Shown: positions 1-8,242, counted from the first letter of the stretch. The stretch: 64,000 nt of DNA from Nocardioides baculatus (GCF_016735675.1 NZ_JAERSG010000001.1:62001-126000); one strand, 5' to 3'. Numbers and translations are program-made. The notes: generated by a model from the letters alone, not told the origin.

Positions 1-175
1 CGAAGCCGGCGTCGGCCACGACGAGGTTGGACCCGCCGCCGAGGACGAGGACGGGCGTCCCGGCCGCGTCGGCCTCGGAGACCGCCGCGACGAGCTCGTC
101 CTCGGTCGTCGCCCGCACCCACTCGCGACCCGGCCCGCCGAGGCGGAGGGTCGTGTGGTCGCGCAGGTCAGGCAC
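1..175 (-). CDS. murB: UDP-N-acetylenolpyruvoylglucosamine reductase, N-terminal part
   Basis: MurB reduces UDP-GlcNAc-enolpyruvate to UDP-MurNAc in cytoplasmic peptidoglycan precursor synthesis. Only about 58 codons are inside the window; the gene runs off the left edge. The visible part starts MPDLRDHTTLRLGGP, the usual MurB opening, and contains the FAD-binding GGGSN motif (about residues 46-50) followed by LVVADAGF. The GTG start at 175-173 overlaps the end of hadB by 8 nt, indicating translational coupling. hadA-hadB followed by murB is a familiar actinobacterial arrangement. The assignment is firm despite truncation; the active-site Ser and Glu lie outside the window. Confidence 0.9.
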   Translation of the reverse strand, partial: MPDLRDHTTLRLGGPGREWVRATTEDELVAAVSEADAAGTPVLVLGGGSNLVVADAGF

Positions 176-557
176 GCACGACCGCCTTGGGCATGCCGAG
201 CACCTTCTGGCCGTCGCAGGTGACCTCGAGCGCGAGGGTGACGAGGCCGTCGGCGACCGACTTCACGGTGCCGGCCACGACGACGTCCGCACCGCCCTCG
301 GCGGGTACGACGACGGGGCTGGTGAACTTCGCGCCGAGGTCCACGACCTCGGCGCCGTCGGTCCACTCGGCGACGGCGCGACCGACCAGGGCGAGGGTGT
401 ACATCCCGTGCGCGATGACGCCCGGCAGGCCCACGCTGCGAGCGACGTCCTCGTCCTGGTGGATCGGGTTCTGGTCGCCGCTCGCGTCGGCGTACGCCAC
501 GAGGTCGGCGCGGGTGACCGTGAAGGTCTTCGGCTCGAGGATGTCTCCGGTGTTCAC
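168..557 (-). CDS. hadB: MaoC-type (3R)-hydroxyacyl-ACP dehydratase subunit B
   Basis: This 129-residue single hot-dog protein is the catalytic partner of the HadAB dehydratase, which removes water from 3-hydroxyacyl-ACP (or CoA) during fatty acid elongation. The hydratase-2 motif is intact at residues 23-33 (YADASGDQNPIH), with Asp28 and His33 as the expected catalytic pair. Its start overlaps the end of hadA by 4 nt (ATGA) and its end overlaps murB, so the three genes form one unit. HadAB is best known from mycolic acid synthesis, but the pair is widespread in actinobacteria without mycolates, so the substrate chain length is not defined here. Confidence 0.88.
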   Translation of the reverse strand: MNTGDILEPKTFTVTRADLVAYADASGDQNPIHQDEDVARSVGLPGVIAHGMYTLALVGRAVAEWTDGAEVVDLGAKFTSPVVVPAEGGADVVVAGTVKSVADGLVTLALEVTCDGQKVLGMPKAVVRA

Positions 558-949
558 GAGGTGGCTCCCGAGTGGACGAGGGTGGCCTTGCCGGTGCAGA
601 CGACCGCGCCGGTGGCGTCGGTGATCTCGCTGGCGGTGCCGATGATGTCGGCGCCGCCGATCTGGCGCAGGCCGGTGACGGTGAGCCTCGCGGTGAGCTC
701 GTCGCCCACCGTGATCGGGCGCTCGTAGGCGAAGCGCTGCTCGCCGTGGACGATGCGGTGGAGGTCGATCTGCTCGGCGTCGAGGAAGGCCATCATGGCG
801 TCGAAGGCGAGGACGATCGGGAAGGTCGGCGGGACGTCGTCACCGGGGTGGCCGACAGCGCTTGCGAAGGCGCCGATCCGCTCCCGGGTGACGGTCAGCG
901 GGGCCGGCGCGGGGAACTCACGCCCCACCAGCGAGGGGTCGACAGGCAT
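554..949 (-). CDS. hadA: HadA-type dehydratase subunit (FAS1-like N-terminal hydratase)
   Basis: This 131-residue hot-dog protein is the substrate-binding partner of HadB; in known HadAB heterodimers this subunit lacks the catalytic Asp/His. Here too the D-x-N-P-x-H motif is absent, and the equivalent stretch reads AFASAVGHPGDD. The ATG at 949 is preceded by TAGGGT and exactly 6 nt, so the transcript is probably leaderless. It lies directly downstream of rpmG, from which it is separated by a hairpin at 994-1019. It is co-transcribed with hadB and murB on the evidence of overlaps. Confidence 0.85.
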   Translation of the reverse strand: MPVDPSLVGREFPAPAPLTVTRERIGAFASAVGHPGDDVPPTFPIVLAFDAMMAFLDAEQIDLHRIVHGEQRFAYERPITVGDELTARLTVTGLRQIGGADIIGTASEITDATGAVVCTGKATLVHSGATS

Positions 950-955
950 GCCACG

Positions 956-961
956 ACCCTA
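956..961 (-). promoter_or_regulatory. -10 box of hadA (leaderless start)
   Basis: TAGGGT followed by 6 nt and the hadA ATG. This is one of about a dozen TANNNT-N6-8-start arrangements in the window. No Shine-Dalgarno sequence can fit, so initiation at the 5' end of the mRNA is inferred. Confidence 0.55.
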
Positions 962-993
962 GCCGGGTGCGCCGCGGTCGTAGAAACACGACA

Positions 994-1019
994 ACCCGTC
1001 CGAGCGGACTCGGACGGGT
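994..1019 (-). terminator. Hairpin terminator downstream of rpmG
   Basis: A perfect inverted repeat, ACCCGTCCGAG / CTCGGACGGGT, has 11-bp arms and a 4-nt loop. On the minus strand it is followed by a moderately T-rich stretch (TGTCGTGTTTC). It lies between rpmG and hadA and probably ends the tRNA-rpmG transcript. Confidence 0.7.
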
Positions 1020-1038
1020 CGGGGTGGAGCGAGAAGCG

Positions 1039-1209
1039 TCAGCGGGTCTCGCGGTGCACCGTGTGCCGGCGCTCGCGGGGGCAGAACTTCTTCAGCTCGA
1101 TGCGGTCGGGGTCGTTGCGCCGGTTCTTCTTGGTGATGTAGTTGCGCTCCTTGCACTCGGTGCACGCGAGCGTGATCTTGGGGCGAACGTCAGACGACTT
1201 GCTGGCCAT
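1039..1209 (-). CDS. rpmG: 50S ribosomal protein L33
   Basis: This is a 56-residue large-subunit ribosomal protein starting [19 protein letters not shown] and ending HTVHRETR. The length and the [14 protein letters not shown] core are typical of L33. It carries the first CxxC (Cys16, Cys19) and the third cysteine (Cys43), but the position usually filled by the fourth zinc-ribbon Cys (CPxC) is Glu46 (CPRERRHT). It therefore looks intermediate between the zinc-binding C+ and cysteine-free C- forms. It follows tRNA-Met on the same strand, a common actinobacterial order. Confidence 0.95.
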   Translation of the reverse strand: MASKSSDVRPKITLACTECKERNYITKKNRRNDPDRIELKKFCPRERRHTVHRETR

Positions 1210-1256
1210 GGGAGAACCTTTTCGTTGCAGGTGGTGCGGGAGACTGCTGAATTTGG

Positions 1257-1333
1257 TGGTAGCGGGGGCGGGACTCGAACCCGCGACACCACGATTATGA
1301 GCCGTGTGCTCTAACCACCTGAGCTACCCCGCC
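1257..1333 (-). tRNA. tRNA-Met (CAU)
   Basis: A 77-nt cloverleaf with GGCGGGG/CCCCGCT acceptor stem (G1-U72 wobble), D arm GCTC...GAGC, anticodon loop CTCATAA (anticodon CAU), T arm GCGGG-TTCGAGT-CCCGC, discriminator A and encoded CCA. The G1-U72 pair rather than a mismatch, and a normal anticodon stem, favour elongator over initiator tRNA-Met. Confidence 0.95.
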
Positions 1334-1371
1334 GCGGAGGCCGGACGACCCCGGGGGGAGATCCGATCCAG

Positions 1372-1444
1372 AGCCCCTTTACGGAATCGAACCGTAGACC
1401 TTCTCCTTACCATGGAGACGCTCTGCCGACTGAGCTAAAGGGGC
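1372..1444 (-). tRNA. tRNA-Thr (GGU)
   Basis: A 73-nt cloverleaf with acceptor GCCCCTT/AAGGGGC, anticodon stem TCTCC/GGAGA around ATGGTAA (anticodon GGU), T arm TACGG-TTCGATT-CCGTA and discriminator U. CCA is not encoded. It precedes tRNA-Met by 38 nt on the same strand. Confidence 0.95.
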
Positions 1445-1491
1445 AACGACGGAGAACGATACACACGCCCCTCGCGGGATGAGAAATCGGC

Positions 1492-2922
1492 TCAGGAGAC
1501 CGCTTTCGCTGCGTCCGCGGAGTCGTGGATCCGGGGCCATCCGACGGCCTCCTCCAGCTCGTAGGCGAGCCCCAGGAGGCGGGCCTCGCGACCCGCTCCG
1601 GCGCCCAGCATCATGCCGTGCGGGAGCCCGGCGGCGGTCGTCGCGAGCGGCAGGGAGATGGCCGGCTCGCCGGTCGCGTTCTGGAGCGGGGTGAAGGCCA
1701 CCCAGTCCATCAGCCGGGTCATGATCTCGTCGTAGTCCTGGTCCGGGCGCAGGTGCCCGACCCGGGGCGTCTCGGTCGCGAGCGTCGGCGTGAGGGTGAC
1801 GTCGTACGCCTGTCGGTGCTGGGCGGCGACGCGGCGCGAGGCGCGCAGCACGGCGATCGAGAACGGCTGCTTGTGGAGGTTGCGGCCGGCGTGCCTGGCC
1901 AGGCCGAGGGTGAGGTTGTCGAGCTTGCTGGGATCGAAGGTGTCGCCGTAGTCCTTGCGGCCGCGCTTGGCGATCACGTAGGCCAGCAGCGACCAGAACC
2001 GCACGAAGTGGTCCGGGAAGCTGGCGGGCACCGGGTTGTCGATCTCCTCGACGTGGTGCCCGAGCCCCTCGAGGAGCGCGGCCGTGCGCAGGGTCAGCTC
2101 GCGGACCTCGGGGCTGGAGTCGCGACCGATGCCCTGGGTGACGACGGCGATCCGCAGCCGCGCCCGGCCCGGTCGGGTGATGTCGCCGATCGGCGCGAGG
2201 AGCGGGTTGCGCCAGACCTTCTCCGCCTCGCGGTAGAAGGCCGCGGTGTCGCGCACGCTGCGGGTCAGCACGCCGTCGGACACGATGCGCACCGGCATCT
2301 CGCGCATCATCCGGTCCTGGGCGAGCCGCCCGCGCGTGGGCTTGAGGCCGACGAGGCCGTTGACCGCGGCCGGGATCCGGATCGAGCCGCCGCCGTCGTT
2401 GGCGTGCGCGATCGGCACCGCACCTGCGGCGACGAGGGCGGCGGAGCCGGCCGACGAGGCGCCGGCGTAGTGGTCGGTGTGCCACGGGCTGCGCACCGGG
2501 CCGAGGCGGACGTGGTCGGCCGCACCGGAGAAGCCGAACTCCGAGAGCTGCGTCTTGCCGAGCGGGACCAGGCCGGTCGCGAGGTACATCCGGGCGAAGT
2601 CTCCGTCGGTCTTCGCGGGCTGCGCCCGGAAGGCGTCGGCACCGTGCTGGGTCGGCATCCCCTCGACGTCGACGTTGTCCTTGACGAAGGTCGGCACACC
2701 CGCGAACCACCCGGGGCGGGGATCGAGCGCCTCGGCCCGCGCCCGGTCGTAGGCCCGGTGCGCGACCGCACCGAGGGCGGGGTCGACCTGCTCGGTGCGC
2801 GCGATCGCCGCGTCGATCACCTCGGGCATCGACACCGTGCCGGCACGGTAGGCCTCGACCAGGCCGGTGGCGTCGAGGTCGGACAGGGCGTCGTCGGCGG
2901 AGAAGGCGTGCACGCGGGTCAT
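1492..2922 (-). CDS. Amidase (amidase signature family)
   Basis: This is a 476-residue cytoplasmic amidase-signature hydrolase, probably acting on a carboxamide or cyclic amide; the exact substrate cannot be read from sequence. The Ser-cisSer-Lys triad is present: Lys81 in GVPTFVKDN, Ser156/157 in GASSAGS and Ser180 in NDGGGSIRIPA. It resembles the branch containing 6-aminohexanoate-cyclic-dimer hydrolase more than GatA, because gatC/gatB neighbours are absent. The ATG at 2922 overlaps the tag stop codon by one base (TGATG), so the gene is coupled to tag and pirin upstream. Longer readings upstream of this ATG would run through tag and were rejected. Confidence 0.85.
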   Translation of the reverse strand: MTRVHAFSADDALSDLDATGLVEAYRAGTVSMPEVIDAAIARTEQVDPALGAVAHRAYDRARAEALDPRPGWFAGVPTFVKDNVDVEGMPTQHGADAFRAQPAKTDGDFARMYLATGLVPLGKTQLSEFGFSGAADHVRLGPVRSPWHTDHYAGASSAGSAALVAAGAVPIAHANDGGGSIRIPAAVNGLVGLKPTRGRLAQDRMMREMPVRIVSDGVLTRSVRDTAAFYREAEKVWRNPLLAPIGDITRPGRARLRIAVVTQGIGRDSSPEVRELTLRTAALLEGLGHHVEEIDNPVPASFPDHFVRFWSLLAYVIAKRGRKDYGDTFDPSKLDNLTLGLARHAGRNLHKQPFSIAVLRASRRVAAQHRQAYDVTLTPTLATETPRVGHLRPDQDYDEIMTRLMDWVAFTPLQNATGEPAISLPLATTAAGLPHGMMLGAGAGREARLLGLAYELEEAVGWPRIHDSADAAKAVS

Positions 2923-3551
2923 CAGGGGAGGGTAGTGGCGCAACCCCTCCGGTGACAGCCCTCCAGGTGGTCGTCGACCAGCCCGATCGCCTCCATCAGG
3001 GCATACATGGTGGTGGGCCCGACGTGGGCGAAGCCGAGCTTCTTCAGGGCCTTGGCGAGGGCCACCGACTCCGGGGACGTGGTCGGCACGTCGCCCGTCG
3101 TGTGCGGCGCCGGGCCCGGCTCGGGGCGGAAGGACCAGATGAACGACTCCAGGCCACCCCGCTCGCGCAGCGCGACCGTCGCGCGGGCGTTGGCGATCGC
3201 CGCGTCGACCTTGCGACGGTTGCGCACGATGCCGGTGTCGGCCATCAGCCGCTCCACGTCGGACTCGTCGAACGCGGCGACCGTGTCGGCGTCGAAGTCC
3301 GCGAACGCGGCGCGGAAGTGCGGGCGCTTGTTGAGGATCGTGAGCCACGAGAGCCCCGACTGGAAAGCCTCCAGCGTGAGTCGCTCGAGGTGGGCGGCCT
3401 CACCCGAGACCCGCATCCCCCACTCGGTGTCGTGGTAGGCCGTGCTGACCGGGTCGCCGGCCCCCCACGGGCAGCGCGCGATCCCGTCCTCGCCGACGAC
3501 GGCCGGCACGCCACTCACTGCGCCGTCTCCATGCGGAGCATCCTCGCGCAC
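2922..3551 (-). CDS. tag: DNA-3-methyladenine glycosylase I
   Basis: A base-excision repair enzyme that removes 3-methyladenine from alkylated DNA. The zinc-snap residues of Tag are visible: Cys27 in RCPWG, His40 in YHDTEWG, and His195 plus Cys199 in HLEGCHRRGC near the C terminus. The core YHDTEWG...EAFQSGLSWLTILNKRPHFR is diagnostic. The chosen GTG at 3551 gives 209 residues; GTGs at 3518 or 3509 would give a more standard N terminus, and the first 25 residues show no domain. It follows the pirin gene by 15 nt and overlaps the amidase start by one base. Confidence 0.88.
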   Translation of the reverse strand: MREDAPHGDGAVSGVPAVVGEDGIARCPWGAGDPVSTAYHDTEWGMRVSGEAAHLERLTLEAFQSGLSWLTILNKRPHFRAAFADFDADTVAAFDESDVERLMADTGIVRNRRKVDAAIANARATVALRERGGLESFIWSFRPEPGPAPHTTGDVPTTSPESVALAKALKKLGFAHVGPTTMYALMEAIGLVDDHLEGCHRRGCATTLP

Positions 3552-3566
3552 GCCACCGACAGGGCC

Positions 3567-4508
3567 TCAGTGGCGCTGCTTGAGCCTCACGTTGGGCAGC
3601 TCGGGCGCCGGGATGGGCGGCAGGTCGAGGTCGACGCGGCCGAACCGGCCGTCCGCCACGTCGGTGCCGGACTCCACGACGGAGCCGTCGGCGGTGATCT
3701 GGTCCTGCCACTCCTGCCGGTAGGCGGCGATCTCGTCGTGGTCGCGGCCGATGAAGTTCCACCACATCACGATCGGCTCGCCGAACGGCGGGCCGCCGAG
3801 CAGCAGCAGCCGAGCCTCCTCGTGCGCGGTCACCGTGACCGTCGTACGTCCGGGGGCGAGGTGGGCGAGCTCGCTCGGCTTGAGCTCCTGCCCGTCCACC
3901 TCGACGAGACCGACGTCGACCAGCACGCCGTGCTCGAAGGACTCGTCGACCTCGATCTCGACGCTGCCGCCGGTCGCGAGCATCACCTCGGCGCCGAGCA
4001 GCGGCGTGTGGGTGGTGACGGGCGAGGAGGCGCCGAAGGCGGAGCCGATGAAGACGCGCGCCTCCCAGCCCGGGCCGCGGACCGGCTCGGGGGCGAAGTG
4101 CTCGAAGCCGGGCTCGCCGTCGCGACTGGCGTCGGGGAGGGCGATCCAGAGCTGCGCCCCGTGGAGGATCGTCGTGCCGGGCGTCGAGACCTCGGTGTGG
4201 CTGATGCCGTGGCCGGCCGTCATCAGGTTGACCTCGCCGGGGCGGACCGTGGCGAGGCTGCCGACGGAGTCGCGGTGCTCGAGCTCTCCGTCGAAGAGCC
4301 AGCTCACGGTCTGGAGCCCGGTGTGCGGGTGCGCGGGCAGGACCATGCCGCCGGTCTCGTCGACCTCGTCGGGACCGTAGTGGTCGACGAAGCACCAGGC
4401 GCCGATCAGCGACCGGTGGCGCTGCGGGAGCGTGCGTCGTACGCGCATGGCCCGGGGACCACCCAGCGGGACCTCGCGCGGAGTGAGCACGTCGATGTGC
4501 GTGGTCAT
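3567..4508 (-). CDS. Pirin family protein
   Basis: This is a 313-residue bicupin. The N-terminal cupin carries the pirin metal ligands His60, His62, His104 and Glu106 (PAHPHTG and GISHTE), and the middle has the typical PGWEARVFIGS-like segment. Bacterial pirins are metal-dependent proteins reported as quercetinases or redox-responsive regulators of central metabolism; no specific role can be read here. It is first of three leftward genes with tag and the amidase. TACGGT lies 8 nt before the ATG, suggesting a near-leaderless transcript. Confidence 0.87.
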   Translation of the reverse strand: MTTHIDVLTPREVPLGGPRAMRVRRTLPQRHRSLIGAWCFVDHYGPDEVDETGGMVLPAHPHTGLQTVSWLFDGELEHRDSVGSLATVRPGEVNLMTAGHGISHTEVSTPGTTILHGAQLWIALPDASRDGEPGFEHFAPEPVRGPGWEARVFIGSAFGASSPVTTHTPLLGAEVMLATGGSVEIEVDESFEHGVLVDVGLVEVDGQELKPSELAHLAPGRTTVTVTAHEEARLLLLGGPPFGEPIVMWWNFIGRDHDEIAAYRQEWQDQITADGSVVESGTDVADGRFGRVDLDLPPIPAPELPNVRLKQRH

Positions 4509-4516
4509 CGTGCGCC

Positions 4517-4522
4517 ACCGTA
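4517..4522 (-). promoter_or_regulatory. -10 box of the pirin gene
   Basis: TACGGT ends 8 nt upstream of the pirin ATG. It is the first element of the pirin-tag-amidase unit and fits the window-wide TANNNT-N6-8-start pattern. Confidence 0.45.
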
Positions 4523-4563
4523 CCCGCAGAGGTGAACCAGCGGGTCCGGGTGCGCGCGTGGGC

Positions 4564-6972
4564 TCAGCTCAGGTGGTGCGGGTCGTCCTGGCGCGTCGAG
4601 CCCTCGCCCTGGTCGGCCGACCCCTGCGCATCGCCCGTGCCCTGGCCCGACTGGCCGGGCCGGTCGATCCGGACCACGATCGACTTGTAGACCGGGGTGT
4701 TGCTGCTCTCGGCGGTCGAGTCGAGCGGGACGAGGGGGTTGGCCTCCGGGTAGTAGGCGGCCACGCAGCCGCGCGGCTGGTCGTAGGGCACCAGGCGGAA
4801 CGACCGCGCGATCCGCTCGACGTCGTCCTTCCACTCACTGACGATGTCGATGACCTCACCGTCCTTGAAGCCCGCGTCACGCAGGTCGTCGGGGTTCATG
4901 AAGAGCACCCGGCGACCGCCCTTGACGCCGCGGTAGCGGTCGTCGAGGCCGTAGATGGTGGTGTTGAACTGGTCGTGCGAGCGCATCGTCTGGAGCAGGT
5001 AGCGACCGCGCGGCACGTCGAGCACGTCGATCGGCGTCGAGGTGAGGACCGCCTTGCCGCTCTTCGTCTCGAAGATCCGGTTGTCGCGCGGCGGGTGCGG
5101 CAGCACGAACCCGCCGGGCTCGTCGACCTTCTCGTCGTACGCCGCACAGCCGGGGACGACGCGGGCGATCCGGCGACGGATCTCGGTGTAGTCGTCGCGG
5201 AAGGCCGCCCACGGGACGGGCGAGTCCTCGAGGGTGGCCAGGGCCAGCGAGCAGATGATGTCGACCTCGGACTTCAGGTGCTCCGACGGCGGGTCGAGCG
5301 GGCCGCGCGAGGCGTGCACCGCCGACATCGAGTCCTCGACGGTGACCCGCTGGACCTTGCCGCCGGTGAGGTCCTTCTCGCTGCGGCCGAGGGCCGGCAG
5401 GATCAGCGCCTCGCCGCCGTGGACGACGTGCGAGCGGTTGAGCTTGGTCGACACGTGCACGGTGAGGGCGGCGTTGCGCATCGCGGCCTCGGTGGCGTCG
5501 GTGTCGGGTGCGGCGCCGACGAAGTTGCCGCCCATCCCGAAGAAGACGCGGACCTTGCCGTCGCGCAACGCCTCGATCGAGCCGACCGTGTCGAGACCGT
5601 GCTCGCGCGGCGGCTCGAACCCGAACTCGTCGCGGATCGCGTCGAGGAAGTGGTCGGGCACCCGCTCCCAGATGCCCATCGTCCGGTCGCCCTGGACGTT
5701 GGAGTGGCCGCGCACCGGGCACACGCCCGCGCCGGGCCTGCCGATGTTGCCCTGGAGGAGGGCGACGTTGACGATCTCCTTGATCGTGGCGACCGAGTTG
5801 TGGTGCTGGGTGATGCCCATCGCCCAGCAGGTGATCGTGGCGGGCGAGTCCGCGATCATCCGCGCCGCCTCGGTGATCTGTGCGCGGGTGAGGCCGGTCG
5901 AGGCCTCGACCTTGGCCCAGTCGAGGTCCGCGACGTGGGCGACGTACTCCTCGAGGCCGGTGGCGTACTGCTCGAGGAAGTCGTGGTCGAGCGCGTCCCA
6001 CTCGACCAGCAGCGAGCCGACCGCCTGGAAGAAGGCGAGGTCGCCGTTGAGCCGGATCGGCAGGTGCAGGTCGGCCATGCCGGTGCCGACCGTGAGGCCC
6101 TTGGCGTTCTGCGGGTTCTTGAACCGGACCAGGCCCGCCTCCTGGAGCGGGTTGATCGCGATGATCTTCGCGCCGCGGGACTTGGCCTCCTCCAGCGCGG
6201 ACAGCATCCGCGGGTGGTTGGTGCCGGGGTTCTGGCCGACGACGAGGATCAGCTTGGCCTGGTGGATGTCCTCGAGGCTGACCGAGCCCTTGCCGATGCC
6301 GATGGTGTCGACGAGCGCGGAGCCGGACGACTCGTGGCACATGTTCGAGCAGTCGGGCAGGTTGTTGGTCCCGAAGGACCGGACGAAGAGCTGGTAGGCG
6401 AACGCGGCCTCGTTGGACGTCTTGCCCGAGGTGTAGAACGTCGCCTGGTCGGGGTGGTCGAGGCGGTTGAGGTGGCCCGCGATCGTGGCGAACGCGTCGT
6501 CCCACGAGACGGGCTCGTAGTGGGTCGCGCCCGGGCGCAGCACCATCGGCTCGGTGAGGCGGCCCTGCTTGCCGAGCCAGAACTCCGTACGACCGGCGAG
6601 GTCCTCGACGGAGTGGGTGGCGAAGAACTCGCGGTCGAGCAGCTGGCGGGTCGCCTCCTCGGCCACCGCCTTCGCGCCGTTCTCGCAGAACTCGGCCGTG
6701 TGCCGGTGGTCCGGCGAGGGGTCCGGCCACGCGCACCCCTGGCAGTCGAAGCCGTCGACCTGGTTGAGCCGGAGCAGCGTGGACGCGGTGCGGACCGGAC
6801 CCATCTGGCCGACTGCCCGTCGCATCGCCACGGCGACGGCGGTGGCGCCCGCGGCGGCGTGCGACGTGGAGTCGACCTCCACCTCGGACTCGTCGATGTC
6901 GCGGGTGGGCACCTGCCGGGACTGGTTGCGGAGCCTGGCCGGCACGTCTCGCAGCTGGGAGAGGAAGGTCAC
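4564..6972 (-). CDS. FdhF/YdeP-like molybdopterin oxidoreductase, alpha subunit
   Basis: This 802-residue member of the DMSO-reductase superfamily belongs to the formate-dehydrogenase-like clade exemplified by E. coli YdeP, whose physiological substrate is unknown. The N terminus has GFDCQGCAWPDP (Cys77, Cys80) and Cys96 as iron-sulfur ligands, fewer than the four of FdhH. Cofactor-binding stretches include VVGQNPGTNHPRM and CPVRGHSNVQGDRTMGIW, and a candidate Mo-ligand cysteine lies in NLPDCSNMCHESSGSAL. There is no in-frame UGA, so no selenocysteine. The GTG at 6972 is chosen because residues upstream show no similarity. No partner subunit, molybdenum cofactor gene or fdhD is adjacent. Confidence 0.83.
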   Translation of the reverse strand: MTFLSQLRDVPARLRNQSRQVPTRDIDESEVEVDSTSHAAAGATAVAVAMRRAVGQMGPVRTASTLLRLNQVDGFDCQGCAWPDPSPDHRHTAEFCENGAKAVAEEATRQLLDREFFATHSVEDLAGRTEFWLGKQGRLTEPMVLRPGATHYEPVSWDDAFATIAGHLNRLDHPDQATFYTSGKTSNEAAFAYQLFVRSFGTNNLPDCSNMCHESSGSALVDTIGIGKGSVSLEDIHQAKLILVVGQNPGTNHPRMLSALEEAKSRGAKIIAINPLQEAGLVRFKNPQNAKGLTVGTGMADLHLPIRLNGDLAFFQAVGSLLVEWDALDHDFLEQYATGLEEYVAHVADLDWAKVEASTGLTRAQITEAARMIADSPATITCWAMGITQHHNSVATIKEIVNVALLQGNIGRPGAGVCPVRGHSNVQGDRTMGIWERVPDHFLDAIRDEFGFEPPREHGLDTVGSIEALRDGKVRVFFGMGGNFVGAAPDTDATEAAMRNAALTVHVSTKLNRSHVVHGGEALILPALGRSEKDLTGGKVQRVTVEDSMSAVHASRGPLDPPSEHLKSEVDIICSLALATLEDSPVPWAAFRDDYTEIRRRIARVVPGCAAYDEKVDEPGGFVLPHPPRDNRIFETKSGKAVLTSTPIDVLDVPRGRYLLQTMRSHDQFNTTIYGLDDRYRGVKGGRRVLFMNPDDLRDAGFKDGEVIDIVSEWKDDVERIARSFRLVPYDQPRGCVAAYYPEANPLVPLDSTAESSNTPVYKSIVVRIDRPGQSGQGTGDAQGSADQGEGSTRQDDPHHLS

Positions 6973-7067
6973 GGCCCCATCCTGCCCCGCGCGTCGTGAT
7001 GACGCACCGCCCGGAAGGACCGGTCGGTGAACGGAATAGCCGGGACGGCGCACCGGTTGGCCCACCC

Positions 7068-8162
7068 GTGCCCTCCCTCTTCGAGCCCCTCGACCTCGGT
7101 GCCGTCCGGACCGACAACCGCGTGCTGATGGCCCCGCTCACCCGGATGCGGGCGACCGTCCCGGGCGACGTGCCCAACGAGCTGATGCGCGACTACTACG
7201 TCCAGCGCGCCAGTGCCGGCCTGATGATCTCCGAAGGCACGCAGATCAGCCCCGAGGGCAAGGGCTACATGGACACCCCCGGCATCCACGACGCTGCGCA
7301 GGTGGCGGGCTGGCGGGCGGTGACCGACGCCGTCCACGAGGCCGGTGGCCTGATCGCGGCCCAGCTCTGGCACGTCGGCCGGGTCTCGCACGAGTCCTTC
7401 CACGACGGCGGGCTCCCGGTGTCGGCGAGCGCCCAGCCCTACCGCAACCGCACGTCCGTCCGGGGCGAGGACGGACGTCCGGTCCGCGTCGCGTGCCCGA
7501 CCCCACGCGCCCTCGGGCTGCACGAGATCCCGCGGGTCATCGAGGACTACCGCCGGGCCACGGTCAACGCGCGCGCGGCCGGCTTCGACCTCGTCGAGAT
7601 CCACGGCGCCCACGGCTACCTGCTGCACCAGTTCCTGGCCGCCGACAGCAACCAGCGCGCGGACGAGTACGGCGGCTCGCTCGCTGCCCGGGCGCGGCTC
7701 ATGCTCGAGGTCACCGACGCCGTCATCGACGCGTGGTCGGCGGACCGGGTGGCGGTCCGGATCTCCCCGATCGGGGCCTTCAACGGCACGGAGGACCCGG
7801 AAGGCGCGGACGCCGGACTCTTCGTCGCGGGCGAGCTCGGCCGCCGTGGACTGGCCTTCCTGCACCTGTCCGAGCCCGACTGGGCGGGCGGCCCCGAGCT
7901 CGACGACGACTACCGACGAGCGCTGCGCGAGGCTCACGCCGGCCCCATCGTCGGTGCCGGCAACTACGACCTCGCCAAGGCCGAGCGGCTCCTGGGGGCC
8001 GGCCTCGTCGACGCGGTCGCGTTCGGCCGGTCGTTCATCGCCAACCCGGACCTGCCGCGGCGCCTGTCCGACGGGCTCCCCCTCAACCCGCAGCGGCCGG
8101 AGTCCTTCTACGGCGGCGGCGCCGAGGGCTACACCGACTACCCGGCGTACGACGTCGCCTGA
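7068..8162 (+). CDS. NADH:flavin oxidoreductase, Old Yellow Enzyme family
   Basis: This is a 364-residue FMN TIM-barrel ene-reductase starting MPSLFEPLDLGAVRTDNRVLMAPLTRMRA. It reduces activated C=C bonds or nitro compounds with NAD(P)H. Typical features are the APLTR FMN contact, EIHGAHGYLLHQFLAADSN with the active-site His/His-type pair, NQRADEYGGS, and the C-terminal GAGNYD...VDAVAFGRSFIANPDL. It is closest to the NemA/XenB-like branch. It diverges from the molybdopterin oxidoreductase across 95 nt. The GTG at 7068 is preferred because upstream in-frame residues are low complexity and would extend into that intergenic space. Confidence 0.88.
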   Translation: MPSLFEPLDLGAVRTDNRVLMAPLTRMRATVPGDVPNELMRDYYVQRASAGLMISEGTQISPEGKGYMDTPGIHDAAQVAGWRAVTDAVHEAGGLIAAQLWHVGRVSHESFHDGGLPVSASAQPYRNRTSVRGEDGRPVRVACPTPRALGLHEIPRVIEDYRRATVNARAAGFDLVEIHGAHGYLLHQFLAADSNQRADEYGGSLAARARLMLEVTDAVIDAWSADRVAVRISPIGAFNGTEDPEGADAGLFVAGELGRRGLAFLHLSEPDWAGGPELDDDYRRALREAHAGPIVGAGNYDLAKAERLLGAGLVDAVAFGRSFIANPDLPRRLSDGLPLNPQRPESFYGGGAEGYTDYPAYDVA

Positions 8163-8213
8163 GTCCCCCACCCGAGCCTCGCCCGGCTCCCAGCCGTCCA
8201 CCACTTAATGTTT

Positions 8214-8242
8214 CGTCGCCGGGCGGCGACGACACCTAGGGT
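8214..8242 (+). promoter_or_regulatory. Hairpin and -10 box between the OYE and ABC exporter genes
   Basis: The inverted repeat CGTCGCC-GGGC-GGCGACG (8214-8231) is followed by TAGGGT at 8237-8242, 10 nt before the ABC start. The repeat could be the terminator of the OYE gene, or an operator covering the spacer of the ABC promoter. Position alone does not decide. Confidence 0.4.

Noticed and set aside
2922..3348. N-terminal extension of the amidase through the tag gene
   Set aside because: The extension is Arg-rich, lies out of frame over the conserved tag sequence, and the ATG at 2922 gives the standard amidase N terminus.
4564..6972. Selenoprotein formate dehydrogenase
   Set aside because: There is no in-frame UGA and the cluster cysteine pattern differs from FdhH; assigned to the YdeP-like clade instead.
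4432..6999. Long plus-strand open frame of about 855 codons opposite the molybdopterin oxidoreductase
   Set aside because: It is antisense to a clearly conserved protein, and its translation is Arg/Val/Asp/Gly-rich without domains, as expected of a GC-rich shadow frame.
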